A program made the translations under genes and the position numbers. The notes below the pieces were generated by a model. The model was not told the origin of the DNA. It saw only the letters and a list, made by a program, of their open reading frames with translations, and searched no databases. A stretch of 64,000 nucleotides of DNA from Paenochrobactrum glaciei (GTDB lineage: Bacteria; Pseudomonadota; Alphaproteobacteria; Rhizobiales; Rhizobiaceae): NCBI RefSeq assembly GCF_039522165.1, contig NZ_BAAADE010000003.1:124001-188000 (forward strand). The letters run 5' to 3'. Below, one piece after another: positions 42,087-51,142 of the stretch. Each line of letters opens with the position of its first letter. Within the stretch, counting starts at the first letter, position 1.

Positions 42087-43054
42087 TAGCGTTTACTCCT
42101 GATGCGTGGATCGAGGAGCGAATATAAAATGTCGACGACCAGATTAATGATGATGAACATGGAAACGACGACCAGAATATAAGCAACGACAATTGGCCGG
42201 TCGAGAATATTGATACTGTCGATGATCAGCTTGCCGACGCCCGGCCATGCGAAGATGGTTTCGGTAACAACGGCAAAGGCAATGAGCGAGCCGAACTCGA
42301 TGCCGATCACGGTGATGATCGGGATAAGAATGTTTTTCAAAACATGCACGCTGATGATGCGAAAAGGCGAAAGACCACGTGCGCGGGCAAATTTAACAAA
42401 ATCCAGTGGCATGGTTTCCTGCACGCCGGTGCGGGTGAGGCGGATCACCAGCGAGATTTTGGCCAAGGACAAATTGATGGCAGGCAAAATCAAATGTTTG
42501 ATGCCGTCCCATGTCGCGAGACTGGTTTCAATGCCTAAAATAGTACCGGTCTGGCCGCGCCCGGTGGACGGCAACCAGCCAAGATAAACCGAAAAAATCA
42601 TGATCAGCATCATGCCTTGCCAGAAATTGGGCAGGCTGAAACCGAGGATAGAGCCTGTCATGATGGTTTCATCAGTTGCGGTGCCGCTTTTAAGACCGGA
42701 GAGCAGACCCAGCGGAATACCGATCAGGAGCGCCATAATCAGCGCACAAAATGCCAGTTCCAATGTGGCGGGCAAGCGTTGCAAAATAACGCTGACAGAG
42801 GGCTGGTTATAAACAAATGATGTGCCGAGATCGCCATGCAGGGCATTCCATAAGAAATGGCCGTATTGAATGATCAAAGGCTTATCTAGACCTAAAGATT
42901 GTGTGACCTGTGCGCGTTCTGCCATGGTGGCATCAGCGGGGAGTAAAATCTCCAGCGGGTCGCCGATTGCGTAAACACCGGCAAAGACAATCACAGATGT
43001 AATAAATAAAACGATCAGTGCCTGAAAAAGGCGGCGAATAACAAACGCCGTCAT
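42086..43054 (-). CDS. Peptide ABC transporter permease (DppB type)
   Basis: A 322-residue permease with the DppB start MTAFVIRRLFQALIVLF, the ERAQVTQSLGLDKPL loop and the cytoplasmic EAA-like loop around LDFVKFARARGLS. It is the first gene of the leftward transporter/hydrolase operon and faces the LysR gene across 170 bases. Confidence 0.93.
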   Translation of the reverse strand: MTAFVIRRLFQALIVLFITSVIVFAGVYAIGDPLEILLPADATMAERAQVTQSLGLDKPLIIQYGHFLWNALHGDLGTSFVYNQPSVSVILQRLPATLELAFCALIMALLIGIPLGLLSGLKSGTATDETIMTGSILGFSLPNFWQGMMLIMIFSVYLGWLPSTGRGQTGTILGIETSLATWDGIKHLILPAINLSLAKISLVIRLTRTGVQETMPLDFVKFARARGLSPFRIISVHVLKNILIPIITVIGIEFGSLIAFAVVTETIFAWPGVGKLIIDSINILDRPIVVAYILVVVSMFIIINLVVDILYSLLDPRIRSKR

Positions 43055-43172
43055 TGTGTATATGCCTGATCAAAATTGGCTGATAAAACTTCCACCCATC
43101 CACCTCCAGTTTGGAATTAGAATAATTTGACACAATGATAAAACACTTGCAATATTATGATATAAACGCGAA

Positions 43173-43193
43173 TATGCATGCGTAAAGCGCATA
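43173..43193. promoter_or_regulatory. Probable LysR operator TATGC-N11-GCATA
   Basis: TATGC (43173-43177) and GCATA (43189-43193) are exact complements with an 11-base spacer, which is itself partly dyad (ATGCG...). The T-N11-A layout and the position 31 bases before the LysR start in a divergent gap match a LysR recognition site. Confidence 0.5.
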
Positions 43194-43224
43194 GATATTG
43201 ACATGAGTTTTAAGTTGGCTGCTG

Positions 43225-44133
43225 ATGAAATTTAAAGATCTGGAAGCCTATCGTGCCGTTATGAGCACCGGCTCGACGCAGGCCGCGTCGGAACTTTTGG
43301 GCATTTCGCAATCGGCTATCAGCCGTCGGATTACGCAATTGGAAGAAGATCTGGAAATAGATCTTTTTGTGCGTGAAGGTGCGCGGCTGGTGCCCTCACG
43401 CATCAATCATCTGCTGGAAACTTATGTGTCTGATGTGATGGAGCGCATCCATATTCTCAATGAGGCCGCACAGAAAATCCGCTCTGGTCGCTACTCCAAT
43501 GCCCTGTTGCGGGTGGCCGTGCCGCCGGGTCTTTGCCGCCGTATCCTGCCTGAAATCATTGCGGATTTTCTAAAAGTCCATCCTGATGTGCGCTTTGAGA
43601 TTTTGCATGGCACTTATGATGTGATCCAGCGTTTTATGGAAGAAAAAACCGCCGATATTGGTTTCATGCGGCTGCCTGCCATTGAGCAGGGCTTTGTGCG
43701 TTCCGAAACGGTTTTGGGGCATTCGGTTTGCGTTATGGCGAAAAATCACAGGCTGACAAAGCTGAAGGTGATACGGCCTGAAGATTTACGCGATGAGCCG
43801 CTGGTGCTTCTTGGCTGGCGCCGCGCACCGCGTCATGATCTGGAATTGGCTTTTTCAGCTCATGGGATTAAACCGCATGTGCGGTTGGAGGCGCATTCGG
43901 TGAGTTCCGCATGCGGTTTTTCGGCACAAGGCATTGGTGTTTCCATTGTTAACTCATTGCTTGTACAAGATTGTCTTGATTTGGATATTGAGGTGCGCAG
44001 TTTTCTCCCTGATATCCCGCATCATTTTGCGTTTATTTATCCGGAGCGCCCGAGCATTTCGGAAATTGGTGCGGAATTTGTTGAGTTTACTACTGAACGA
44101 CTACAAAAAATAGCGGACCGTTTATCTGTTTAA
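43225..44133 (+). CDS. LysR-family transcriptional regulator
   Basis: A 302-residue regulator with an N-terminal winged helix (FKDLEAYRAVMSTGSTQAASELLG, then ISQSAISRRITQLEEDL) and a co-inducer domain from about residue 92. It is divergent from the peptide transporter/hydrolase operon and likely controls it. A dyad with LysR spacing is next to its promoter, and a strong terminator separates it from the converging aldehyde dehydrogenase gene. Confidence 0.93.
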   Translation: MKFKDLEAYRAVMSTGSTQAASELLGISQSAISRRITQLEEDLEIDLFVREGARLVPSRINHLLETYVSDVMERIHILNEAAQKIRSGRYSNALLRVAVPPGLCRRILPEIIADFLKVHPDVRFEILHGTYDVIQRFMEEKTADIGFMRLPAIEQGFVRSETVLGHSVCVMAKNHRLTKLKVIRPEDLRDEPLVLLGWRRAPRHDLELAFSAHGIKPHVRLEAHSVSSACGFSAQGIGVSIVNSLLVQDCLDLDIEVRSFLPDIPHHFAFIYPERPSISEIGAEFVEFTTERLQKIADRLSV

Positions 44134-44136
44134 AAT

Positions 44137-44167
44137 AAAAGCTCCGGCCACAATGACCGGAGCTTTT
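44137..44167. terminator. Bidirectional terminator between LysR and aldehyde dehydrogenase genes
   Basis: AAAAGCTCCGG and CCGGAGCTTTT are exact 11-bp complements around a 9-base loop, with flanking A and T runs. It serves both converging genes. Confidence 0.85.
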
Positions 44168-44188
44168 TTATTGCAAGGATGCTGCGCG

Positions 44189-45637
44189 TTAACGAAGCGG
44201 ATGGTGGATGCAGATATTTTTGATCTGTTGATATGCACCAAGAGCTTCCAAGCCTTTTTCACGGCCAAAGCCTGAAAGCTTATAGCCGCCGAACGGAAAC
44301 TCCACATCAAGCCCGACACCAAAAGAATTGACCCACACCTGACCTGCGCGCAGATGTTGACCAACGCCCAAAGCGCGGTTGATATTGGTCGTGTGTACAC
44401 CTGCCACCAAGCCAAAATCTGAATCATTGGCAATGCGGATGGCTTCTTCTTCCGTATCAAACGGAATAACCGTCAAAATAGGGCCAAAAATTTCTTCACG
44501 CGCAATGCGCGTCAAATTGCTGGCACCCACAACCAAAGCAGGGCGCACGAATGCACCATCACTTAATTCAGGCGCTTTTGGCAGGTCTGCACCCCACAAA
44601 ATTTCCCCGTCTTTGGCCGCTACATCATAATAGCTGGCGATGGAATCGCGGTGTGACTGGTTAATCACCGGCCCCATATCCGGATCATCAACCGCGCTGC
44701 CGATATTCATCGCGCGGATATGTGCGTGGAGTTTTTCTACGACACGATCATGCGCCGAGCGTTCAACCAGCAACCGTGTGCCCGCATTACAGACCTGACC
44801 GGCATGGGTGAGAAAACCACCTGCAACAAGTGGAATGGCTTTATCCAGATCCGCATCACCAAAGAGAATTTGCGGTGATTTTCCGCCCAGTTCCATATTG
44901 CAAGGAATAGCGTGTGAGGCGGCTGCTTTCAGCACGCGCTCACCCGTTGGCACTGAACCTGTAAAGGTGATCTGGTCAATGCCTTTATGGCTGGCCAATG
45001 CGTCACCAATCAGCGAGCCGCGACCATTGATGAGGTTAACCTGACCGTCGGGCAGGCCTGCTTCCTGACAGATTTTGACAAATTCATAGGCTGATAAAGG
45101 CGTTTCCGTTGCAGGTTTGATAATAACCGAGCAACCGGCGGTGAGAGCAGGGGCAACACCACGGGCAATCAACTGAAACGGATAGTTCCAAGGGATGATG
45201 TGGAGCGACACGCCGATAGCATCTTTGACTGTCCAGTCAGACCAGTCCGGCCCCAACGGAATGGATGAGCCATGCTGTTTGTCGGCAACGCCTGCATAAT
45301 ATTCAAAGAAACGTGCGGCACAGTCGACTTCCCAATAGGCATCGCGCAAAGGTTTGCCGCTGTCTTGGGCTTCCAGCTTGGCGATTGCGTCGCGGCGCTC
45401 AAGAATCAGCTCGCCGATTTTATGTAAGATACGGCCGCGCTCAAACGGGCGTAATTTAGCCCATGGCCCTTGATCGAAAGCCTTGCGGGCGGCTTCCACC
45501 GCAGCATTTACTTCATTTTCACCGGCGCGGACAAAACGGCCGATGACTTTTCCGGTCGAAGGATCGCGGCTTTCCCCGACACCATCGGAACCCTCATGAA
45601 TTTCTTTGCCACCAATTAATAACGGAATATCGCGCAA
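44189..45637 (-). CDS. NAD(P)-dependent aldehyde dehydrogenase
   Basis: An ALDH-superfamily enzyme of about 482 residues with the glutamate motif ELGGKSPQI, nucleophile Cys in GQVCNAGTR, and NPSFG-like block VWVNSFGVG. It oxidises an aldehyde to an acid with NAD(P)+. A longer frame reaches 45688, but GGAGGAG at 45644-45650 is perfectly spaced for TTG 45637, giving the usual N-terminus RDIPLLIGGKEI; an in-frame ATG at 45667 has no such site. It is divergent from the SDR/ThDP-enzyme genes, and the gap holds dyads resembling GntR sites. Betaine- or aminoaldehyde-type substrates are possible but unproven. Confidence 0.92.
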   Translation of the reverse strand: MRDIPLLIGGKEIHEGSDGVGESRDPSTGKVIGRFVRAGENEVNAAVEAARKAFDQGPWAKLRPFERGRILHKIGELILERRDAIAKLEAQDSGKPLRDAYWEVDCAARFFEYYAGVADKQHGSSIPLGPDWSDWTVKDAIGVSLHIIPWNYPFQLIARGVAPALTAGCSVIIKPATETPLSAYEFVKICQEAGLPDGQVNLINGRGSLIGDALASHKGIDQITFTGSVPTGERVLKAAASHAIPCNMELGGKSPQILFGDADLDKAIPLVAGGFLTHAGQVCNAGTRLLVERSAHDRVVEKLHAHIRAMNIGSAVDDPDMGPVINQSHRDSIASYYDVAAKDGEILWGADLPKAPELSDGAFVRPALVVGASNLTRIAREEIFGPILTVIPFDTEEEAIRIANDSDFGLVAGVHTTNINRALGVGQHLRAGQVWVNSFGVGLDVEFPFGGYKLSGFGREKGLEALGAYQQIKNICIHHPLR

Positions 45638-45689
45638 TTCAAACTCCTCCAGTTTGTTTATGTGCATGATTGATACACGATAAACCAAT

Positions 45690-45756
45690 ATGTATACAAA
45701 TTATAAAATATTGTCGACATTTAATCTGCACATGTGTATGTGTCATGTTAGACAAC
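45690..45756. promoter_or_regulatory. GntR-like operator dyads in the divergent ALDH/SDR promoter
   Basis: ATGTATACAA (45690-45699), TTGTCGACAT (45711-45720) and ATGTTAGACAA (45745-45755) share the TGT-N2/3-ACA core of FadR-subfamily GntR operators. A GntR gene with an FCD domain is encoded 3 kb away at 48725. A similar pair of dyads occurs at the TRAP promoter near 58.45 kb. Confidence 0.45.
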
Positions 45757-45771
45757 TCTGGGAGGTGGAGA

Positions 45772-46560
45772 ATGGAACTGGGACTTCAGGGCAAACGCGC
45801 TCTGATAACAGCAGCATCACGCGGTCTTGGCCGCGCCGCTGCCATTGCTTTGGCGCGTGAGGGGGCGTCATTGGCTGTTGCAGGACGCAATCTGGCGGCT
45901 ATGCAAAGTTTTGTTGACGAGCTGAAAGCCGCAGGCGCGGCACAGGCTGTCGCGGTGGAAATTGATTTATCCAAGCGCGAAACTTTGCAAAGCGGTGTTC
46001 ACTCAGCAGTTGACGCGCTTGGCGGCATTGATATTTTTGTGGCGAATACAGGCGGGCCGGAATCGGCACCTTTTTTAGGTGTGAACCGTGAAGGCTGGGA
46101 AGACGCGCTCAATGAAAGCCTGCTTCCTATGGTCGATCTTTGCCATGAAATTTTGCCCCACATGCAAAAGAGCCAATTTGGGCGCATCATTTTTGTCACC
46201 ACTGTGGGCGTGAAAATCGTTCAGCCGAATATGGTTCTGTCAGACTCTATCCGTCTGGCGGTGGTTGGCATGGCCAAATCTTTGTCGATCGAATTTGCGC
46301 ATGAAGGCATTACCGTCAACTGCCTCTGTCCGGGGCCTTTTGCCACCGATCGGATGGAATATCTGGTGACATCCAGCATGGAGCGTGACGCGCTCAGCCG
46401 GACTGAGGCTGAGAAATTATGGCTTGGTGAAGTGCCGGTGGGCAAATTCGGCGATCCGGAAGATTTCGGCGCGATGGTTGCTTTCCTGTCTTCAAAACGG
46501 GGCGGGTTTATTACCGGCACGGCCATTGCACTCGATGGCGGAAAATCACGCGCATATTAA
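45772..46560 (+). CDS. Short-chain dehydrogenase/reductase family protein lacking the YxxxK motif
   Basis: A 262-residue Rossmann protein with the cofactor motif TAASRGLG at residues 13-20 and VANTGGP in place of NNAG. Where classical SDRs have Tyr-x-x-x-Lys the sequence reads SDSIR in VLSDSIRLAVVGMAKSL, so both catalytic residues are replaced. Such atypical SDRs are known and may use other residues or have lost reductase activity. ATG 45772 follows GGGAGGTGGAGA; the open frame to 45670 runs through the promoter. It is 13 bases upstream of the ThDP-enzyme gene and surely co-transcribed. Confidence 0.88.
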   Translation: MELGLQGKRALITAASRGLGRAAAIALAREGASLAVAGRNLAAMQSFVDELKAAGAAQAVAVEIDLSKRETLQSGVHSAVDALGGIDIFVANTGGPESAPFLGVNREGWEDALNESLLPMVDLCHEILPHMQKSQFGRIIFVTTVGVKIVQPNMVLSDSIRLAVVGMAKSLSIEFAHEGITVNCLCPGPFATDRMEYLVTSSMERDALSRTEAEKLWLGEVPVGKFGDPEDFGAMVAFLSSKRGGFITGTAIALDGGKSRAY

Positions 46561-46573
46561 GGGAGAGAGAATA

Positions 46574-48223
46574 ATGCTGAATAAGCAGATACAGCTTGAT
46601 GGTGGTGGCGCTATCGTTAAATGGCTTCACGGTGCCGGTGTTAAGAATATTTTCTCCGTTTCGGGCGGGCCGATTAATCCGGTTTATCGGGCATGTGCCA
46701 AAACCGGCGTGCAACTGGTGCATGCGCGCCATGAAGCTGCCGCTTGTTATATGGCGGAGGCTAATGCCCGTGTGAATGGTGATGTCGGTGTTGCGATGGT
46801 AACGCTTGGGCCCGGTGTAACCAATACGGTGACCCCTGCGATTGTTTCCAATCTTGGCGGTACACCACTTTTGATTATCGGTGCGCAATCAGCAACAACC
46901 AGTGCTGATAAAGGTGCGGGCATGACCTTTAATGTGCTGCCTGCCATGCAGGCGGTGACAAAATGGGCAGCACGTTGCACGGAAGCCAAACGCTTGCCGG
47001 AATATCTGGATATGGCATGGCGTCATATTTGGGCTGGCCGTCCGGGGCCGGTGTTTCTGGAAGTGCCGACCGATATTTTGCATCAGCTGATTGATGCAGA
47101 TCCGGCAACAATTGCTACACAGCCGCCGGTTAAACCGGGGCGTCCGGGGAATTGCGCTGGTGATATCGCAGCTTTTGCCAAAATATTCAGTGCTGCCAAG
47201 CGCCCTGTTTTGATCCTTGGGGATGATGTTTTCTTCAATCCGAGCGAACGCTTGCAGGAAGCAATTGAAAAACATCAGTTACCGTTTTTCACCATGCGTC
47301 TGGCGCGCGGCGCGGTGGATGAAAATCATGCCCTATGGGCAGGCCCTGCCTATACGCCTTGCAACAGCGCCATACGTCAGGCGCTCGCCGCCTCGGATTG
47401 CGTTATTCTGGTTGGCCATCATTTCGAGTTTGATCTCGAATTTGGTTCCGGTGTCGGCAAAGATACGAAAATCATTCAGGTCGCGGGCGATCAGACTATT
47501 TTGCATCGCAACCGTCGTGCAGATGTGGCGATCAATGCCTCAGCCTATCACTTCCTTTATGCCTTGGCAGAAGCGCAAACAGGTGCCTTTGATGCCGGTT
47601 GGCGTGATGCATTGATTGCTAAATGGAACGATGAACATCAAGCGCAGGCCGGTGAAGATAATGCGCAAGGGCTGCATCCGATCAATGCGATTGATGCTGT
47701 CACATCAGCTGCACCTGATAATACGATTTACACATCCTCCCATGGCAATGTGGATTTTTGGGCGGATGCACGTTTGAAAGTGAAAGCGCCGGGGCGTTAT
47801 TTGCGTGCTGGTCAATCGGGCACATTGGGTGCGGAAGTGCCTTATGGCGCTGGTGCTAATTTTGCTGATCCGCAAGCGCCGTCGATTGTTTTTGTCGGTG
47901 ATGGCGGTGTTGGTTTCCATGTGACGGAACTTGATACGGCAGAGCGCTATGGCCGCGCTTTTATCATTGTTGTTCTGGATGATGAATCCTGGGCAGCTAT
48001 CGCTCTCCCGCAGGAAATGTCTTACGGCGAGACCTATGAAATGGCACTGCCGAGACGTGACTGGGCAAAACTGGCGGAAGCTTTGGGCGGTAAAGGCTAT
48101 CACGCTAAAACCAGAGAAGAGATTGGCGAGGCGGTGAAACAGGCAATCGCCAGTGGCAAACCTGCGGTCATTCAGGTGCCGGTGCGCAGCGTCATCAGCC
48201 CGTACATGGAATATATTTCTTAA
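46574..48223 (+). CDS. Thiamine diphosphate-dependent enzyme, acetolactate synthase-like
   Basis: A 549-residue ThDP enzyme. The catalytic glutamate is Glu54 in ARHEAAACYMAEA. The ThDP/Mg motif starts with GDGGVG at residue 442 and ends LDDES, where DD replaces the usual NN. The three-domain layout (PYR, central, PP) is that of acetolactate synthase, 2-oxoacid decarboxylases, oxalyl-CoA decarboxylase and sulfoacetaldehyde acetyltransferase, and I cannot choose among them. ATG 46574 follows GGGAGAGAGA. Co-transcription with the SDR and the facing aldehyde dehydrogenase suggests 2-oxoacid to aldehyde to acid. Confidence 0.88.
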   Translation: MLNKQIQLDGGGAIVKWLHGAGVKNIFSVSGGPINPVYRACAKTGVQLVHARHEAAACYMAEANARVNGDVGVAMVTLGPGVTNTVTPAIVSNLGGTPLLIIGAQSATTSADKGAGMTFNVLPAMQAVTKWAARCTEAKRLPEYLDMAWRHIWAGRPGPVFLEVPTDILHQLIDADPATIATQPPVKPGRPGNCAGDIAAFAKIFSAAKRPVLILGDDVFFNPSERLQEAIEKHQLPFFTMRLARGAVDENHALWAGPAYTPCNSAIRQALAASDCVILVGHHFEFDLEFGSGVGKDTKIIQVAGDQTILHRNRRADVAINASAYHFLYALAEAQTGAFDAGWRDALIAKWNDEHQAQAGEDNAQGLHPINAIDAVTSAAPDNTIYTSSHGNVDFWADARLKVKAPGRYLRAGQSGTLGAEVPYGAGANFADPQAPSIVFVGDGGVGFHVTELDTAERYGRAFIIVVLDDESWAAIALPQEMSYGETYEMALPRRDWAKLAEALGGKGYHAKTREEIGEAVKQAIASGKPAVIQVPVRSVISPYMEYIS

Positions 48224-48315
48224 TCTAAAGTCTGAGCTGTGCTGTGTTTTCTTTGAAAATGCAGCGCAGTTTGAACCTTGCCGATTATGACATGACTGAT
48301 AAACTGGAGGGATAA

Positions 48316-48648
48316 ATGAAAATCTGGAAAGATGGCGACAAGCATGGCATTACGCCGCCTAATCATTTTGGCGGTTTGAACGTATTGGACATTGTGCCTT
48401 TTGCGGGTTCCAATTTTTGCATACAGGTTTCAAAAGCGCCAAAAGGGGGCGGAGGGGAGCTGCATCATCATGACGACGTGTCGCAAGTCTTTTATATTGC
48501 GTCGGGTGCTTTAACCTTCGATACAGGTAAAGAGCGTTTTACTTTAACCCAAGGTCAGGCAGTTCTGTTCGAGCCGTTTGATCCGCATTATACCATTAAT
48601 GAACAAGATGAAGAATGCGTCAGCATTGTCATCACAGTCAAACAATAA
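48316..48648 (+). CDS. Small cupin-domain protein
   Basis: A 110-residue single-domain cupin. The metal-binding motif 1 is GGELHHHDDVSQVFY and motif 2 is EPFDPHYTINEQ, so it can hold a divalent metal. Such proteins act as small dioxygenases, isomerases or ligand sensors. It lies 92 bases after the ThDP-enzyme gene and upstream of the GntR gene; ATG 48316 follows GGAGGG. The function is unknown. Confidence 0.85.
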   Translation: MKIWKDGDKHGITPPNHFGGLNVLDIVPFAGSNFCIQVSKAPKGGGGELHHHDDVSQVFYIASGALTFDTGKERFTLTQGQAVLFEPFDPHYTINEQDEECVSIVITVKQ

Positions 48649-48724
48649 CAATATTTTCGTCGGAACATGAACGCCGGTTCTGATTTCCTGACACGAGAAC
48701 CGATAAAGCGCAGATGGCAAAAGA

Positions 48725-49405
48725 ATGAACGTAACTTTGGATCAGACCTCTTCACCAGCCAATTTAGTCCAGATTTTGGAAGACGACATTTTAAGTGGTC
48801 GTCTGCATCCGGGCACGAGGCTTGATGAGCAGGCACTGGCTAAAAGGTTCGAGGTTTCACGCACACCTGTGCGTGAGGCACTGCGCCATCTGGCTTCCAG
48901 CGGTTTGGTGGAAATCAAGCGCAATCAGGGTGCAACCGTGATGGAACTGACAACGCGCAGCGTTGTTGAAATGTTTCAGGTGCTTGCGGAAATGGAAGGT
49001 TTGGCTGCCCGTTTATGTGCTCGCCGGATGACAAGAGCTGACATTGAAGCTCTGCGCGTGGAAAATGATATTTGCCGTGCAAAGGCCGGTGAGGATGATC
49101 AAACCGGTTTTATTCTGGCTAATAATGCTTTTCACGATGTTATCTGGCGCTGTTCACAGAACCATTTTCTCTATCAGGAAGCGTTCAAACTGGGTAAACG
49201 CCTTAACCCTTACCGTCGTTATGTGACCCATCCGAGACGAATGCAGGAAAGCTGTGATGATCACGCCCGTTTGCTGCAAGCCATTGAAAATGGCGATGGC
49301 GAACTGGCTGACCGTTTAATGCGCGAGCATGTGGAGCTGATTGCCGGCGGTGCAGCAGATGTTGTGGTGGCACTTGAAAGCAGTGTTTTAAGCAGCACTG
49401 ACTAA
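48725..49405 (+). CDS. GntR-family regulator, FadR/FCD subfamily
   Basis: A 226-residue regulator. LDEQALAKRFEVSRTPVREALRHLASSGLVE is the winged helix (quoted in part: EVSRTPVREALRHL) and the C-terminal FCD domain from about residue 80 has the metal-binding pattern with NAFHDVIW and the late HARLLQAIENGD. These proteins sense organic acids. It sits inside the ALDH/SDR/ThDP/cupin/diaminopropionate lyase cluster, and TGT-N-ACA dyads before that cluster and at the TRAP promoter are candidate sites. Confidence 0.92.
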   Translation: MNVTLDQTSSPANLVQILEDDILSGRLHPGTRLDEQALAKRFEVSRTPVREALRHLASSGLVEIKRNQGATVMELTTRSVVEMFQVLAEMEGLAARLCARRMTRADIEALRVENDICRAKAGEDDQTGFILANNAFHDVIWRCSQNHFLYQEAFKLGKRLNPYRRYVTHPRRMQESCDDHARLLQAIENGDGELADRLMREHVELIAGGAADVVVALESSVLSSTD

Positions 49406-49577
49406 AGCGCCTCACATGCCAGCATGAACGGGGTCATGCGATCTTTGTCTCAGGGTAAGCGGCACAGTGGTTTTTCGATGATGAAAAGCCGCTCTTGTTC
49501 CGGTGCAAATTATTGTCCGACTTTTATCAAGCCGGCTTAAGGCCGGATGGCATCTATTCGCATGGGAGTGAAGCGAA

Positions 49578-50756
49578 ATGACGGATATTCGTCTGGTCGA
49601 AAATAAATCGGTACAAAAAGGTCAAAAACTTGATCATGGACAGTCGCTGATCGCCGGTATTGCCGGTGTTGAAGAGGTGAAATCCTTTTTAAGTGCATTT
49701 CCTGACTATCAGCCGACACCTTTGGTAGAACTGAAAAATCAGGCACAAAGCCTCGGCCTTGATACAGTTTTCTTTAAAGATGAAGGCGGACGTTACGGCC
49801 TTTCCAGCTTTAAGGCGCTTGGTGGGGCTTATGCGGTTGCGCGGGTTGTGCATGCTTATGTGGAAGAAAAGCTTGGCCGCAAAATTGCGCCGTCTGAACT
49901 CACCAGCGATGAATGTAAAAAAGTGGCGAGCGAATTGACAATTTGTTGCGCGACTGATGGCAATCACGGTCGCTCGGTGGCATCCGGTGCGCAGAAATAT
50001 GGCTGTCGCTGTGTGATTTTCCTGCATGAAAATGTAACGCAAGGCCGTGAGGATGCGATTGCCCGTTTTGGCGCGGAAATCATCCGCACCAAAGGCAATT
50101 ATGACGACTCCGTTGCTGCATCTTTCCAAATGGCAGAAGAAAACGGCTGGACGGTTATCTCTGATTTCTCCCGTGCCGGTTACACGGAAATTCCGGGTCT
50201 TGTTATGCAAGGCTATACGCTGATGCTCAATGAAATCTGGGAACAGTCGGTCAAAGACTATAGCCATATTTTCATTCAGGCAGGTGTTGGCGGTCTGGCA
50301 GCGGTGGTTGCTGGTTTCTATCTCGACAAAATGGGCGATAAACGACCAAAATTAATTGTCGTCGAGCCGCTGCGCGCCAATTGTCTGCAACGCAGTGCCG
50401 AGGCTGGTCATTCGCTTGCGATGGAACCGGGTGAAGAAACCATTATGGCGATGCTTGAATGTTATGAACCATCACTTTCGGCATGGGAAGTGTTGGAAAA
50501 AGCGGCGGATTATTATCTGGCCGTTGAAGAGGATATGGCGGTTAAGGCGCTTAAACAGCTGGCGCATCCGGTTGGTGATGATAAGTCGCTTAAAATTGGT
50601 GAATCCGGTGCATCGGGACTGGCTGGTCTTTTAACTGCTGCGGCTGATCCGGCAATCATGGCCAAGCTTGGCTTGAAAAGTGATTCCCGCGTGTTGCTGA
50701 TCGGCACAGAAGGCGCGACTGACGAAGCACTTTATCAGCGCTTGCTTGCCAGCTGA
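49578..50756 (+). CDS. dpaL: Diaminopropionate ammonia-lyase (PLP-dependent)
   Basis: A 392-residue fold-type II PLP enzyme. The Schiff-base lysine is Lys79 in SSFKALGGAYA, and CCATDGNHGRSVA, GNYDDSV, GYTEIPGLVMQGY and QAGVGGLAAVVAG follow the E. coli YgeX/DpaL pattern. The reaction converts 2,3-diaminopropionate to pyruvate and two ammonia. It follows the GntR gene after 172 bases with a small hairpin (CCGGC-TTAAG-GCCGG) and ends the cluster. In this context it may work on a related amino acid released by the M20 deacylase 11 kb away, which is speculation. ATG 49578 follows GGGAGTGAAGCGAA. Confidence 0.92.
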   Translation: MTDIRLVENKSVQKGQKLDHGQSLIAGIAGVEEVKSFLSAFPDYQPTPLVELKNQAQSLGLDTVFFKDEGGRYGLSSFKALGGAYAVARVVHAYVEEKLGRKIAPSELTSDECKKVASELTICCATDGNHGRSVASGAQKYGCRCVIFLHENVTQGREDAIARFGAEIIRTKGNYDDSVAASFQMAEENGWTVISDFSRAGYTEIPGLVMQGYTLMLNEIWEQSVKDYSHIFIQAGVGGLAAVVAGFYLDKMGDKRPKLIVVEPLRANCLQRSAEAGHSLAMEPGEETIMAMLECYEPSLSAWEVLEKAADYYLAVEEDMAVKALKQLAHPVGDDKSLKIGESGASGLAGLLTAAADPAIMAKLGLKSDSRVLLIGTEGATDEALYQRLLAS

Positions 50757-50782
50757 TGCTGGTAAAATTTTAGGCAAAACTT

Positions 50783-50804
50783 CGGACGGCAGCAGTGCCG
50801 TCCG
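50783..50804 (+). terminator. Hairpin after dpaL
   Basis: CGGACGGCA and TGCCGTCCG are exact 9-bp complements around GCAG, 26 bases after the dpaL stop. The T-run is missing, so termination may be weak or Rho-assisted. The following 50805-51142 is AT-rich promoter DNA of pyc with one dyad (AACGAAA-A-TTTCGTT, 50988-51002) and no gene. Confidence 0.6.
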
Positions 50805-51142
50805 GAATTATGCGATAAAAATTTATAACAAAATTTATACAGTCGTTTCTGAATGCGATTGAAGCGTACTTTGGCCGGTTCCAATATAAAAACAGGTCAG
50901 CATTACTTACCCATTGAAAAAATTGAATAATCTTCAACTTTTATGTCATGTTAGAATAAGGTTGGAATAAAATATTCAATTTAAACGAACGAAAATTTCG
51001 TTTTGTGCCTTTTCAGGCGTGTAATCTCAAACAACTATCTTATTGATATTCCGTCTTAATTAGTTCAGACAAACTATCAAAATGAGAATTGAGAGTTACG
51101 TTTGCAGTAAATTCCACCAGATAAAATACGGGAGACTTTATC

